This document shows, one piece after another, positions 20,502 to 33,400 of a stretch of DNA of 64,000 nt; the stretch's first letter is position 1, and every line of letters begins with the position of its first letter. Origin of the DNA: Corylus avellana (lineage: Eukaryota; Streptophyta; Magnoliopsida; Fagales; Betulaceae); the NCBI RefSeq assembly GCF_901000735.1, contig NC_081548.1:11228744-11292743 (forward strand), in the 5' to 3' direction. Position numbers and translations under genes: made by a program. A model generated the notes under the pieces. The model was not told where the DNA came from. It searched no databases and was given only the letters and a program-made list of their open reading frames with translations.

Positions 20502-22454
20502 TAATACCCTGATAAAACACAAGTTTTAAAAGGCTAATAATCTAATACAAAGCGACTAATATTTTCTTAACGCAATATTTCATAACCCAATGCCCAAAAC
20601 CCTTATGAGTAGCCCAACTCCTTGAGCCTTTTAAGGTTAACCCAAAACACCCACTCCCTGATCGAACATACGCTTGGGGGATCACCCGAACGTGCGCCCT
20701 TAACCTAAGTGTAAGCGTACGCTAGGGGGACCAGCACGAGCGTACGTTGACCAGTCTTTGAACCATGGGATAATGCCCAAATGTATGCCTGAGCCATTTT
20801 ATCAATTGGGTAATAGTACGTGAACGTTCGCCCAATAGTATCTGAATGTTCGCTAACAACTCTAAAAAGTAATTTTAACCCATTCTCCACCTCTTTAAGA
20901 GGAGAGCATGCCCCAAGCCCCTATATAAACCCTTTCCTTTGTCCTTCAACCTCTCCTTACACCAAGAAAACTTAACCCTAGAGTGAGGAGTGACTTTGGA
21001 GGAGAATGAGCAAGCCTTGGTGGAGTTTTTGCCATCATCAAGGTAGTTTCTTGTTCATACCCTTATCCTTCATCTTGTTATTGCTTTCTTAGTATTACAA
21101 GTTTTAAAGATGAGTTGGCAAATTCTTGCACCCATTTTCTTACAAGACTAAGAATGATTTTGAAAAGCTTTAAACCGGTCTTTGATTTCTTTAAAGTTTG
21201 CATGTTAGCATGTTTTGTATTTTGCATGTGTTCATTAGGAGCCTAGGATGAGATTTGCCACACCCTATAAGCATAAGACCATGTTTGGGGGCTGTGGTCG
21301 AGAATTCACTATCTGGTTGAACGTACGCCCATGGGACCGAGCATTCGCCGAGGGAGCAGGACGTACGCCCAGTGACCCAAATTGTGAGCTTAGGGTTTCG
21401 GCAACCCTTTTATGTTAGGTAGAACTTATTGTGTTACTCAGAGAGTTCTCTAGTACTGCATATAACGATGTGTCGCATTTCGTTATAGTAGGGATTTGTG
21501 ATATTGAAGAACTCAAGCGAGTGCACGAGGTAAATAAACACTTACGAACACTTTCGTTAAAAACGTGCGATATGTCAATTGACTGAGCACGCAAATGATA
21601 TGAGGATGCCTATGCTTTTGTATAACTTGGTAACTGTCTTAATAACTGGTTGATAAAATGCATCGTATGACATGGTACGTGGGGTATAATGGTCATGGGA
21701 TACTATATAAACTTGTTTATATGGTCAAATGTGTGTGTGGATGTGATATATGGGCATTGGATCTAATGGTTATTTCGTGACTAGCGCAGCCTTAATTGAT
21801 GGGTCACTACACAACGTACATCATTAATAGCGTGGGCTACCCAATGTCAGACTCGGTTGGGCTACTAATGTTATAGATGGTAGCATACAATGGTTGAGGC
21901 ACCAACATTGTATTACAGGTCCGTCGGGACAGCGCCAACCTTGCTGAGAAGGGATAATATCTCGGGTATACCATATATGATAGTTATGATTTATAAAACA
22001 TTAGTTTTCTGCATTAAAACACTTGGGCCATTGTCGCTAGAAGTACACCTCTTCCTTTCAATAAAACAATCATTAATAATTGGCTCATGTTATACCCAAT
22101 TGTAAGGTTTACTTACTAAGTTGTTAGACTTATGCGGTTGTTACATCTTGTAGGAATCCTATTTCTAAAAAAAGAAGAGTGGCCAGGTTGCCACTACAGA
22201 CTTTACTTAAGGTTAGGATCTTCATATTATTACTAGGTTTGATCAGCTTATTATTTCTACTAGTTGCTCTGTGTCTATGTTTGAGGTTACTATATACTTC
22301 CTTTATGGCTATGAGACTTCTCAGATTTATTTCACCTTCTTATGCATTAACTCTGATAATGTTTAGAAGGGTGGTTCCTCATTTAGTTACCAATTAGGGG
22401 GTAATTGCTAGTAACCCTACCAATTTGACTAAGGCCAGATTTGGGGGCGTTACA
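20502..22454 (+). repeat. Solo-LTR-like repeat, family A (haplotype 1)
   Basis: This is the allelic copy of 4141-6092, again with TATATAAA (20932-20939) and the terminal GGGGGCGTTACA. It is interrupted by nothing and codes for nothing recognisable. Confidence 0.45.
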
Positions 22455-22798
22455 CGAAGGCCACCCCACCTCAAGGGTGGCACACGAGCCACCCTAGAGG
22501 TGATCGCACGCCACCTCTATTTTTTTAAAAAAATTAATTTATAAGTTTTGTTCAAAGTTATATATATTTATATTTTTTGTTTTAATTTTTTTTATTTGGG
22601 GGTATTTTTGTCTTTTAATGAGATTTAACATCTAAAAGAAAATATTTCATCCGATTTGACGAGGCTGATTAACGGAATGAGGTTTTTGGTAAGTAAATGA
22701 TAGTTTGATGTGGACAGGTGGTGAATGTGGTAGTTCATGGGGTATATTGAAGAAGCATGGTAGTTCATAGGGAAAAAAATGTTTTTACCCATAAATTG
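22455..22798. mobile_element. GC-rich hairpin element, right half, plus AT-rich flank (haplotype 1)
   Basis: This is the allelic copy of 6093-6437. It runs directly into the uninterrupted Copia target site. Confidence 0.55.
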
Positions 22799-22803
22799 AA
22801 GTA
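22799..22803. other. Empty Copia target site (haplotype 1)
   Basis: A single AAGTA sits between sequence matching 6431-6437 on the left and 12370 onward on the right, with no element or LTR remnant. It is a pre-insertion allele, not an excision scar. Confidence 0.93.
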
Positions 22804-22889
22804 TGTTAAGTAAAATCTATGTGTTATATGAGGGATACCTTTTTTTTTTTTTTTTAAAGAAAAAATTTCATTGGTATTTATTAGCTTTA

Positions 22890-23298
22890 GGGGTAATTAC
22901 TTTTTCCCTCCATGAACTACAACGCATTTTCACTTTGCTCTCATAAACTACCATCCCTACTGCCCGACCCCCATGAACTACCATTTTGTGCCTAAAACTC
23001 CAATTCCGTCAGTCAAAGGCACCTTCTGTCAGTCAAAGGTGTTAACTCAGACGGTCTACCCGTGACTTTGCCCCCATGAACTACAATTTATTGTCACTTT
23101 GCCCCTATGAATTAGAATGCATTATCACTTTGTCTCCATGAACTACAATATATTGTCACTTTGACCGTTCTTTGACTGATTGAATGAAGGTTTTAGGCAC
23201 AAAATAGTAGTTCATGGGGGTCGAGCAGTAGGGTTAGTAGTTCATGGGGGCAAAGTGAAAATGCGTTGTAGTTCATAGAGGAAAAAGTTAATTACCCC
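22890..23298. mobile_element. Tourist-like MITE with TTA duplication (haplotype 1)
   Basis: This is the allelic copy of 12457-12864 with a few substitutions and one extra base, flanked by TTA at both ends. It is present in both haplotypes, so it is older than the Copia insertion. Confidence 0.72.
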
Positions 23299-23316
23299 TT
23301 ATCTTTAATATCGGAA

Positions 23317-23607
23317 CATCATGTGTGAAATGAGAGATTTGTACAAAGCCAAGGCGTCACAACCTCTTTCTTGGGTCCCTTGCAAAACACCTCCGCAAGA
23401 AAATCCTTCCCAATCTCTAACACAGTTCAAAGACCATATATCCAAACAACTTTGGATTTCACTAAGCATAACAAATTCTAGGAACGTATAAAGAGGTGTT
23501 TCTTAAAAGTCAAAATTTTTTGTTATGAGTTCATTCTCATCTCCATGAATCTTTGATAGTCCAAAGTTGGCGATCTTAATGCTACTTGCTTTGTCTTTTT
23601 CATCGTC
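23317..23607 (-). pseudogene. Serine/threonine protein kinase fragment (haplotype 1)
   Basis: This is the allelic copy of the kinase relic at 12883-13173, with the same NFG change and the same frame breaks. The gene was dead before the two haplotypes separated. Confidence 0.5.
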
Positions 23608-24812
23608 AATGGCACTGGGGTAGTCACACCCCTTGTAGAGCACTTCAGGGGTCCACCACAAAGGGCTTTTGGTGTGGTGTGACCACCCCGGGGTTCTATT
23701 ATGAATGGTTGGCCACTCACAAATTTCATTCCATTTTTTAAAGAAGAAAATTGGGTACTTTAGTAATTTTTATTCCTTTCCGGTGAAACCGCATGTATTG
23801 TCACAAAACTAAAAAATTTGAATAACTTTCAATTTCACTTTTTTTTTTTCCAAAAAAAAAATAATAAAAAAAATAAATAAAAATTCCACATTTTTTTTCA
23901 TTCTTAATAATAGTTATTTTTTCTTAATGGAAAAGCAATTCTATTCTGCATACCAAACATGCCATAAATTTTTTTTTTTCCTGATTATATGTTTTTCCAT
24001 TTAAATTGAACTCTAATTTGAATTACCTATAATATTCATATGTAATCTTTGTAAAACATAAAATTGATACTATGTCTTCAATTCTTACAATGACGGTGAA
24101 AAGATGAATTTATAGGTCCTTGTTCCCCCAAAGATTTGCAACAGTTTTTTTATTTTTTATTTTATTTTTTCTTTTAAATAAGAGGATTTTTCTAATGGTA
24201 TCTTTCTAAAACTTGCCAACTCAATCTATTCTAGCCCTAACGGAAATTCAACTCCAGAGCATCCCCAACAGAGTAGGCAAATTCATTATAATGGTTAAAT
24301 TTGATTGTTGTCTTCTTTTTTTTTCTTTTTTCCTTTCTCTTCAGCAAGAATGACCAAATTGTAGTTTTTTCTTGTAGAATGAACAGTGAATAACCAAATT
24401 GTAGTTCTTTCCCTTTACAACATATTTGCTCATGAGCCGCAACCATTAACGGTGTCTTGGAGCTGCCTCTTAATCGAAGCATTCTTGAATTTCATCATGT
24501 TCGGAGCTTGGAAGCACCGGTGGATTTCATCCCCACACAGCGATACATTGGGCTTTGACGCTGATGAGTAGACAAATTAGAAGAAATAAAAATAAAAAAG
24601 AATTTTTAGTAGCGGAAATAGCTACTCTTATTTTATTGTAAATGCTTATCAAATTTGACTTCACGGCTAATAACTTTAATCTCAATTGTATGTTTATAAT
24701 TTACTAATATATATTTGCACCTTTTAATACTAATGCACCAAAAATGAAGCCAACCAAATTATGCCAAAAGAAAATAGAAAATCATTTAATTCCGGCCAAG
24801 AAAAAAAAAAGA
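23608..24812. other. Intergenic, no supported gene (haplotype 1)
   Basis: This is the allelic copy of 13174-14382, and I see nothing further in it. Confidence 0.4.
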
Positions 24813-26238
24813 TAAATATATTATAAGTCTCTAAGTCAACCCGCTAAAACTAAAAAAATCCCTAAGAAGGATTTTTTTTTTTTTCGAATATTTACTCATT
24901 GGATCAATCGAAATACCAATAAAATTTCTAGTAAAAAATTTTTAACTGCCGTTAGATTGGTTGAAACGCACCATTTTAAGAAAGGCCATATTAGTCGAAT
25001 TTTTTGATTTTACGTGTCCACAGTGAACACGTAGGATCAAAACTCATCGTTTTGGCCGTATACAAAACGGTGAGTTTTGGCTGACTTGAGATTTTTTTGT
25101 TTAAACTCTCAAATTGTTCTTCTTCACATCCTTCCAATCAAACCCACGCAACCACTGACGCACCCACGGAGACCTACCAACACACCCACCGGCGCAACAG
25201 AACCCATCGGCCAACACTCAGTCCCGCGTCATTTTATTTGGAAGAGTTGACTAAGGATTGAAGACTTCAGAAAGTAGTTTATGGGTTTTGTTGAAAATTC
25301 TTTAGCTTTGTGGGAGTGAGTGAATTTGCATCATCAAGATGTTTGGGTGTGAGCGTTTGTGTTGGGAAACTGAGTCCGAGTTCTATTCATCCGAGCCTGA
25401 GCCTGAGCCTGAGCCTTTTTCTATGTATTTGATTATAATCACATTTTTATTAAGGCAAAAACAGAGTACCTACCCTTTTGCAGTGTCAAATATTCCAAAT
25501 TAAATCAACAATCTTCCAAATAAAATGAGACCAGAAAACAAAATCCAAAGAGAACCCTCCCTTCTGCAGTGCCACCTATACTAAAGCTGAATTTAGCTTA
25601 GGTCCTGTATGAAAAAAAAGAAGGTTAAACTAAATTTGAGACAGTTGAGAATGACGCCGGATTGAGTGACACCGGACTGAGTGTTGACTGGTGGGTTCTG
25701 TGCGTCAGTGGGTGTGTTGGTGGCTGCGTAGGTTTGATTGGGAAGGATGTGGGGAAGAACGATTTGGGAGTTTAAACAAAAAAAACCCTAAGTCACCATT
25801 TTGGATAGGGCCAAAACGGTGAGTTTTGATCCTATGTGTCCACAATAGACACGTAAGATCAAAAAGTTCGAATGGTATGGCATTCCTTAAAAGAGAAATG
25901 ATTGAATTCATTAAAAAATTTATATTTTGACCATTTTAATCCTAGGTGGCATAATCCATTTTAAAATTAATAGATTTTAAACAATAAATTAATAGATTTC
26001 TGAAAAATGAGCCATGCCACCTAGGATTAAAATGGCCAAAAGATAAACTTTTTAATGAAACCAAACATTTTTCTTCCTGAAAATGATGCGTTTCAACCAA
26101 TCTAACTGCAGTTAAAAATTTTTAACAATAGGAATTTTATTGGCATTTCAATTAACCCATGTAGTAAATATTTGAAAAAAAAAACTTAAGACATTTTTTT
26201 ATTTTAGTAGGTTGACTCAGTGATTTATAATATATTTA
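24813..26238. mobile_element. 1.4-kb element with long terminal inverted repeats (haplotype 1)
   Basis: This is the allelic copy of 14383-15809, including the nested MITE at 25893-26076. Confidence 0.6.
25893..26076. mobile_element. Nested palindromic MITE (haplotype 1)
   Basis: This is the allelic copy of 15464-15647 at the same position within the larger element. Confidence 0.6.
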
Positions 26239-26500
26239 CCAAAAATAAAAAGAAACAAGATTAAATTATGGTGTAACAAACACATGGATAATTGTACTAT
26301 CCTTTGGAGACAGCATGTGGTGTGATAGTTTCCAAGTAATTATAAAAAGACCAACTACTGATATTAATACAAATATAAATGTTGACTATAGATTTCAAAT
26401 TATATATTTTGAATTATTAGTTTCAAAAAAGAAAAAGAGAAAACACAACTTTTGAAAAAGACCAAACAGCCTGTGAGTGGAGTGGGACGGCCGCGATTCC

Positions 26501-27426
26501 CACGTGGACAAGATCTCATCCGCCCATTCACCTTAACTTGCTCGACTTTTAACCATAGGGTTTGAATCTCATTGTCCGCCCCTTCCATGTTTGAATACAG
26601 CGGACCGTTTCACTCTCTCTCTCCCCCCCCTCTCTCTCTCCGGCTTCTCTTCACATATCTTCCTCTGGATCTGCAAATGCGCACCGTTTTGATCGCGCCA
26701 ATCGGTTTCCTCTCCCTGTCGATTCTCTGCGTTTTGCATTCTAAAGCTCAGTTCTGTGAGTGCCTGGCCTGCCTTACCCATTCCTTTGCTTAAATTTGAA
26801 ATTTGTTTCTCGGGTTTCGATTTTTCGGTTTTCGACGAGCTTTGGATTTCATAAAATATTAATGATTCATGTACTTTGGCGAGTGTTTTAGGTTTGATCT
26901 GATAGATTTTCCTTTGATCTTTAACTTTGCTCGAAATTTGTCTCAAATTTTATAAATTTTTCATACCTGAGTTCGATGGGTACTAGGTTTTCTTTGGGAA
27001 CATTTTCAATGTTTTGTCGGACTCATGGTATATATTGCTTATGATTTCCTAGGTTGTTTCAAAAGCTATTTGTGTACTTCTTGATTCTTTTTCTTTTGAA
27101 TTATTCAGCTTGAATTTTAAAAATTACAGATCTTTAGTTTAAGTAGAGTAACGGCTACAAATTTCATAGATTTATAGCTTTGTATTTGCCATCTAGCTCG
27201 TTTTTGTACTTTGTTCTCGCTTCAATTTTGACTATTTTGTTATTAATTTTATGATGTCTGTTTTAATCTGTGTTTCTTTACCCTAGCAGCTTGTGGGTTT
27301 GTCGTGCGCGAAGGTAGGCACTGCCTCTTCTTAGCTAGAATATAATGATTTGGAGAACATATTGTGGAAAGAGTTGCTGTCGAGTGGGAATTGGGGTATG
27401 CAGCTTTACCTATTTGTCAAATAGCT
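26501..27426 (+). promoter_or_regulatory. MYB3R promoter and leader (haplotype 1)
   Basis: A G-box CACGTG (26501-26506) and a CT-rich tract (about 26610-26642) mark the likely promoter and leader. Two ACCGTTT words (26604-26610, 26683-26689) contain CCGTT, the complement of AACGG. AACGG is the core of the mitosis-specific activator element bound by MYB3R proteins, so self-regulation is possible but unproven. A leader intron is likely between GTGAG at 26756 and the acceptor CAG at 27287-27289. Confidence 0.4.
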
Positions 27427-30400
27427 ATGGAAGGTGACAGGACAATCTCTACTACCCAAGATGGGTTCGGGGATGGTGGTCAGAAAATGCGAGCTCTACA
27501 TGGGTAATTTAATAGCATCTAGAATTGCGTTCTTTGGATGAATGTCTCCAATTTTCTTCCTCTGATAATGTTTTGCTGTGAACTTCAGCTTGTCAACTTG
27601 TTGGAACCATTTTCGACCAGTCAATGAGGAATAGGTCGTTTCAAGTTATTTTTGGTGCTTGCTTTATAACTTTGGCTGAAATAGATTTCAATTAGTGCTC
27701 GGCACCATTCCCCTGATAGTTCATGTCCTTGAATTCATGTTCTATCAGGCTTTTCTAGCATGTTATGGCAGTGCTTTTAAAATTAAAAAAGATTTATTGA
27801 GAAACAGCTTCTCTTGATTTTTGTTTTTCTAGAATCTCAACCTACAAATATAAAATCAGATTGAGGAAGTCTTTTCTTTATTGGGTATTTTTCTATAGGA
27901 AAACCTAGCTTTTAGTACTATGAGTTGAATGTTGGTATCTTGGTAATGGTTAATTTTACTCATATCATGAATATTTGTGCTCTGATTGAGGAAATGGCAG
28001 TTTTGTTAGCAACTGAATGCTTCTTAACATTTTACTACTCTTTTTCAGGAGGACTAGTGGTCCGACAAGGCGTTCTACCAAAGGACAATGGACACTTGAA
28101 GAGGTAAAGTCTATTTTTTCATGAGAACTAATTGTTCGATTTGCTACTGTTGCTGCTCTATTGGGTTACGGAACTAATATGAGTTCTCCATTGATCCTTG
28201 TGTTTAAGTTATAATTACATTTGTTCAGATGTAAATGCATTATTTCTTTTCATTATATTTTGATCAAGTTAATGCAATGAATTTTCAATGTGTTTTAGGA
28301 TGAGATTTTGCGGAAGGCTGTTCAGAGCTTTAAAGGAAAGAATTGGAAGAAAATAGGTATTATTGCGGAATCAATGTGTTTATCTCTGTCAGCATATTAT
28401 TCAACAAAAGATGTGCTTCATTATACTTCAGAATTTCTTTTTTCTATTTTATACCTTGTATATACATCTTTCTGATTTATTCAAACAGTTTGCTTTCTAA
28501 GATTTTCATTTGTTCCTATATTACACATTTATGAGTTATTGGTTACCAATTAATTTGCACATTGTATATTTGTAGCTTTTTAGATGGCCTGCAGTTTTTT
28601 GAAGCCCATGATAGGGTTCTACTTGGTTTAATTTTGGTAGCTCATTAACTTGACCAAAATATAATGAAAAGAAATAATGCATTGGTTTAAGACATAAAGT
28701 TCTACTTGGTTTAATTTGGCAGCATCAAATGTCTTCTATAAGATATTAACAGAGGAAACAACAACTTTAACTTGCAGTTTTGGACAGTGGACCTCTAGAT
28801 CACTGACCAATGTAGGAATCTTTTCAAAACTAACAAATTATTTGCTGGGCCGATTTTTTTGACAACTCTAACTATGTTCCGTGAATTTGGATTATTGGTT
28901 TGTAATTGTAAGATTGATGAAATGACGTAGTCACTTACAGGTGTCCTGGATGGAAAAGTTTAGTCCTGCTTGAACTACTGTTTGAAAAATGTTTCCAGAT
29001 AACTTTATATGGTCTCACTCTCATTTTGTGTGCTACACTTTCTTTTCCCTTCCAAATGGGCCCATTTTGGTCCCTCTTTGGGTGCTTTTGGCAAATAATT
29101 TGTACAGAACTTTTATTTATTTATTTTTTCTCCATTTTCTGGCTAAATTTACGATTGGATTTTTCTGCGGACATGGTGAATTTGATTGAACAAAAAATCA
29201 TTTTCTAACTATTTGTTTAAGCTACATAGGGCCATATGCTATTATTTATTTATTTTTGGATAAATAAAGCAAGTTCATTAAAAAGTGCAAAGGGCACAAT
29301 CCAAGTACTCAGTAAATATACAAAAGCAAACACCTAGCAAATCACATTGGGCCATATGCTATTATTCATGAGCTATTATGTCTTATCTCTTTCTTGTGGC
29401 CCACACCATTTCTTACCATTGTCCTATTGAGTCAACCTCTTCCTGATGCAGTTCTAGGAGCTTGTTACATGTGAACATTTATTTCAGCAAATTTACTTTC
29501 AATTCTCAGTTGGTGCTACTTTTGAGCCCAAACAGTCTTTGGTCTTAGTCTTGTCCTTCTATTGCTTAAATTATGAACTTAATCTCTTTTTGTTAGGTGT
29601 TTTTTGCAGATGGCCAAACCATTCAGCCATTTTACTCTTATATTTCTTAACTGTGGTACTTTTGACTTGTCATAATGTTTCATAACTTATGCTTATTCTT
29701 TATTGTAAAATTTGGCCCTGCAGCGGAGTGTTTCAAGGACCGCACTGATGTACAATGCCTACATAGGTGGCAGAAGGTCTTGAATCCAGAGCTTGTCAAA
29801 GGCCCATGGTCTAAAGAGGTGACCTATAATAACTGGTTGTTTTGTGTCAAATTCCCTCAATGCCCTTTTGCATTTTCACCGTAGTTGTGTTGCCTTGTCT
29901 TTTTATGATTATGATCTTACTGGTTACTTTTGTAAATTGTGAATAGGAGGATGAAATGATGGCTAAATTGGTACAAAAATATGGTCCAAAAAAATGGTCC
30001 ACAATTGCACAGCATTTACCTGGACGTATCGGTAAGCAGTGCCGTGAAAGGTATGCCTAAAGGGCTTTTTCTAACTAATTTGATGGTTTTCTCTTTACCA
30101 TGATTCCCCCCTCCCCTCACAAATATTAATTGCTAGTCTACTGATGTATTTTTTTTCCTTTCTGGATGATGAAGTTATAAATTGTGTTCAATTATGAATC
30201 ATATTTAGCTGTCTTGTATGTGTTTTGTGTGTGAGCTGCTGTATGCTGTACTTTGTACTCATGCAAATTGATACCAATTTTAGTTTTCATACTCATCTAA
30301 ATCCTGCTATAAACAAAGAGGCAAAGGGCCCTTCAAATATAAACAGTCAGTCACAGTTAGTCAAGTGCTGTATTGGTGCCTTTCTAAAGGATGTAAATAT

Positions 30401-33400
30401 AAATTTTACTGTTCAATCATAAAACACATTTAGCTGTCTCGTGTGTGTGTTGTGTCTCAGCAACTGTATGCTGTATTTGGCCTCATGCAAATTGATATCA
30501 ATTTTAGGTGGCATAATCATCTTAACCCTTCTATAAACAAAGAGGCGTGGACCCAGGAAGAGGAACTGGCTCTGATTCGTGCCCATAAGATTTATGGGAA
30601 CAAATGGGCAGAGCTAACAAAGTTCTTGCCAGGAAGGTATGTTCATTAGTTATTTGTATAAGGGGCTGCAATTTTTCCATTTTTTTACCTCCTCTTTTTT
30701 TTTTTTTTTTCTCAGTTTCTTTGTATTCTTTAGTTCCTTATACTGTATTTCTTGCACTATTGTTCTATCCTAAGATTTATGTTATAACAATCTGCTTATT
30801 TTACTGGTGTTTGATACTTGCAAAATCTAGAGTTTTGATGTCTCTGCACTTGTGTGGTCAACAGGACAGACAATGCTATAAAAAATCACTGGAACAGTTC
30901 TGTAAAAAAGAAATTGGATTCTTATCTGGCATCAGGTTTACTTGCGCAGTTCCCATCCCTTCCTCATGTCGGACATCAAAATCAACCCATGCTTTCATCT
31001 TCTTCAAGGATGCAGAGTAGTGGTGGTGATACTAGTTCCAAAGGGATAGAAGCAGAGGAAATTTCAGAATGCAGTCAAGATTCGTCTGTTGCTGGGTTCT
31101 TTCAGTCTACTAGTGAAATGGCCAATGCGGTTTCACATATCAGAGAGGAATTTCCATCGACTCAAGAACCTGGTTTAGCAAACGAAGAAAAGTCAAGTCT
31201 GCCATCTTGTTCCGAACAATATTACAAATCTCTGGAAGATGTTGCTTTTTCAATGTCAGATATTACGTGTGACTCTGACAAATTTCTTGAGCAAAATTTT
31301 TCGCATGATGCTGGGACCTCTGGCAGCAGGGGTCACCAGTTTAATATACATGCTTTGCCAAATGTCTCATCACTGGAATTGGAGCAGGAATCGTCGCAAT
31401 TGCAAAGACATTGTTTAGGTACTAATGAAAGCCATGAAATGGTGAATGTGCCATTTCAAACTTCTGCCGAGTTGAATGCTTCTACTTCAATGGGCTATAT
31501 AGCCATGGGTTCTTATAACGTGTTGATATCTGACGATGAATGTTGTAGAGTTCTGTTTTCAGAGGCAATAAATGAAGGTAATTTTTTCTCTGGAAATCTG
31601 ACAAAAGGCTCCAATATTGTCACCTCAAGCGGATACATAGATTCATTTCATTGCCAATCAACAGACTGCGTGATACCTGAAATGGGTGGAACTTCAGCTT
31701 CACAAACATATTGTCCTCCTAGGCCTGACCTAATAGGTACTTCATACTCTCAGGCTTTTGTATCTGTAGATGGTGGTTGTACACTTGTATACGGTGACGA
31801 ACCTAGCCATTTATTTGAAACTCAGGAACAAGAGTTTGTCACTAGTGTCCATGATGGCTTTATCTATACCAATGGCTCTGCTGGTTCTCCTTGCAATAAC
31901 AGTGCAGAGAATACAGGAATACAAGAGCAACCGGATGTTGTAAAGGAATCTTCAAAATTAGTACCTGTAAATAGTTTTGGTTCAGGTTCAGATATCACGC
32001 ACACTTGCCCTTCTATAGGTGAAAGACCACATGCACATACAGAGCAACAGGAGGCTGGAGCACTGTATTATGAGCCTCCTCGTGTACCAAGCATGGATAT
32101 TCCATTTTTCAGCTGTGATCTGATACAATCTGGGAGTGACATGCAGCAAGAATATAGTCCACTTGGTATCCGCCAGCTTATGATGTCTTCTGTGAACTGC
32201 ATCACCCCATTTAGGTTGTGTGATTCACCATCTCGTGATGATACTCCAGATGCTTTGTTAAAATCTGCTGCTAAAACTTTCACAGGTACACCATCCATAT
32301 TGAAGAAACGACACCGCGAGTTTTTGTCACCATTGTCAGATAGAAGAATTGACAAAAAGCTTGAGATCAGCATGAAATCCAGTTTGGCAAGAGATTTTTC
32401 ACGTTTAGATGTTATGTTTGATGACAGTGGGACCCAAAGAGCACCTCCACCATCTAACCATAAAAAGAATTCTGGAGCCTCCGCTGATGATAAAGAAAAT
32501 TTTGATCTTGCCTTGGAAGGGAACAAAGAAAAGGGAAGAGATGGTGCTGCATTTTCTGATGGTAAAATTGTAGAGAAAAGTTTTGATAATGGTAATTCCC
32601 AGGACAATACAAAGCAGGTGACTGCTGATGTTGATGCTAAGACCAAGGTTAATGTTGACACTGCTGCCCATATTGTACGTTCTCTTACTAGCTTTCATTT
32701 ATTTATTTTTAATTGTTCAGCATTTTCTGCAAATGAAGAAATTAGTAAAGAGTCTGAGTTTCCTTTGGTACAACAAATTACGATGTGGTTGACTCAAGCT
32801 GATTAGCTAGTCTTAACTTTGTATTTTATGCTGACTGTGTTCTGACTAATAATTTGCGTGTGTGATCTGGTCAACATCTTGAAATTCTCCAGGGTGTTGC
32901 TTAGGTTGTTGGACTGCAAAAAAATTTAAATTTACAGTTTTATTCTCCTTTTTGATCAATTGGTTAATTCTGCTTTCCTTTAAAATAAAATTTTGCGTAT
33001 GTTCTCTTTATGTACGTATTCAGTTTTATTGCTTTTCATTTCTTCTAGTACTGATTATAATTGCCGCCCATAAATCTGGTTTTATCTGTGTTGTGGAGAG
33101 AATTGGTAGGTAATGACTGAAGTTTATTCAATAGGTTTCGTATATTTAGCCCTCATCCCTCTCTCTCTCTCTCTCTCTCTCTAATCTAATCTTTACGTTT
33201 TTCAGGTCCAGCAGCCTTCTGGAGTCCTTGCTGAACACAACATGAATGATCTGCTTTTGCATTCTCCCAGTCAAGTTGGTTCCAAAGCAGACAGAGCATT
33301 ACTAGGTTCAAATGTTAGAAGTCCAAGAAATCAACATTCTAGAAGCTTGGCAGCTGCATCAGATCAAGGCATTTCTAACAAATCATCTTGTGGAAATCCA

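Larger units (their letters stand above)
18012..28340 (+). repeat. Allelic duplicate of 1637-17911
   Basis: The sequence matches 1637-6442 joined to 12370-17911, in the same order and orientation with roughly 1 percent difference, lacking only the Copia element. The duplicate ends exactly at contig boundaries, which favours uncollapsed haplotypes over a true tandem duplication. Confidence 0.92.

Noticed and set aside
32068..32661. 197-codon antisense frame
   Set aside because: It lies opposite MYB3R exon 7 and its composition is explained by the sense coding sequence.
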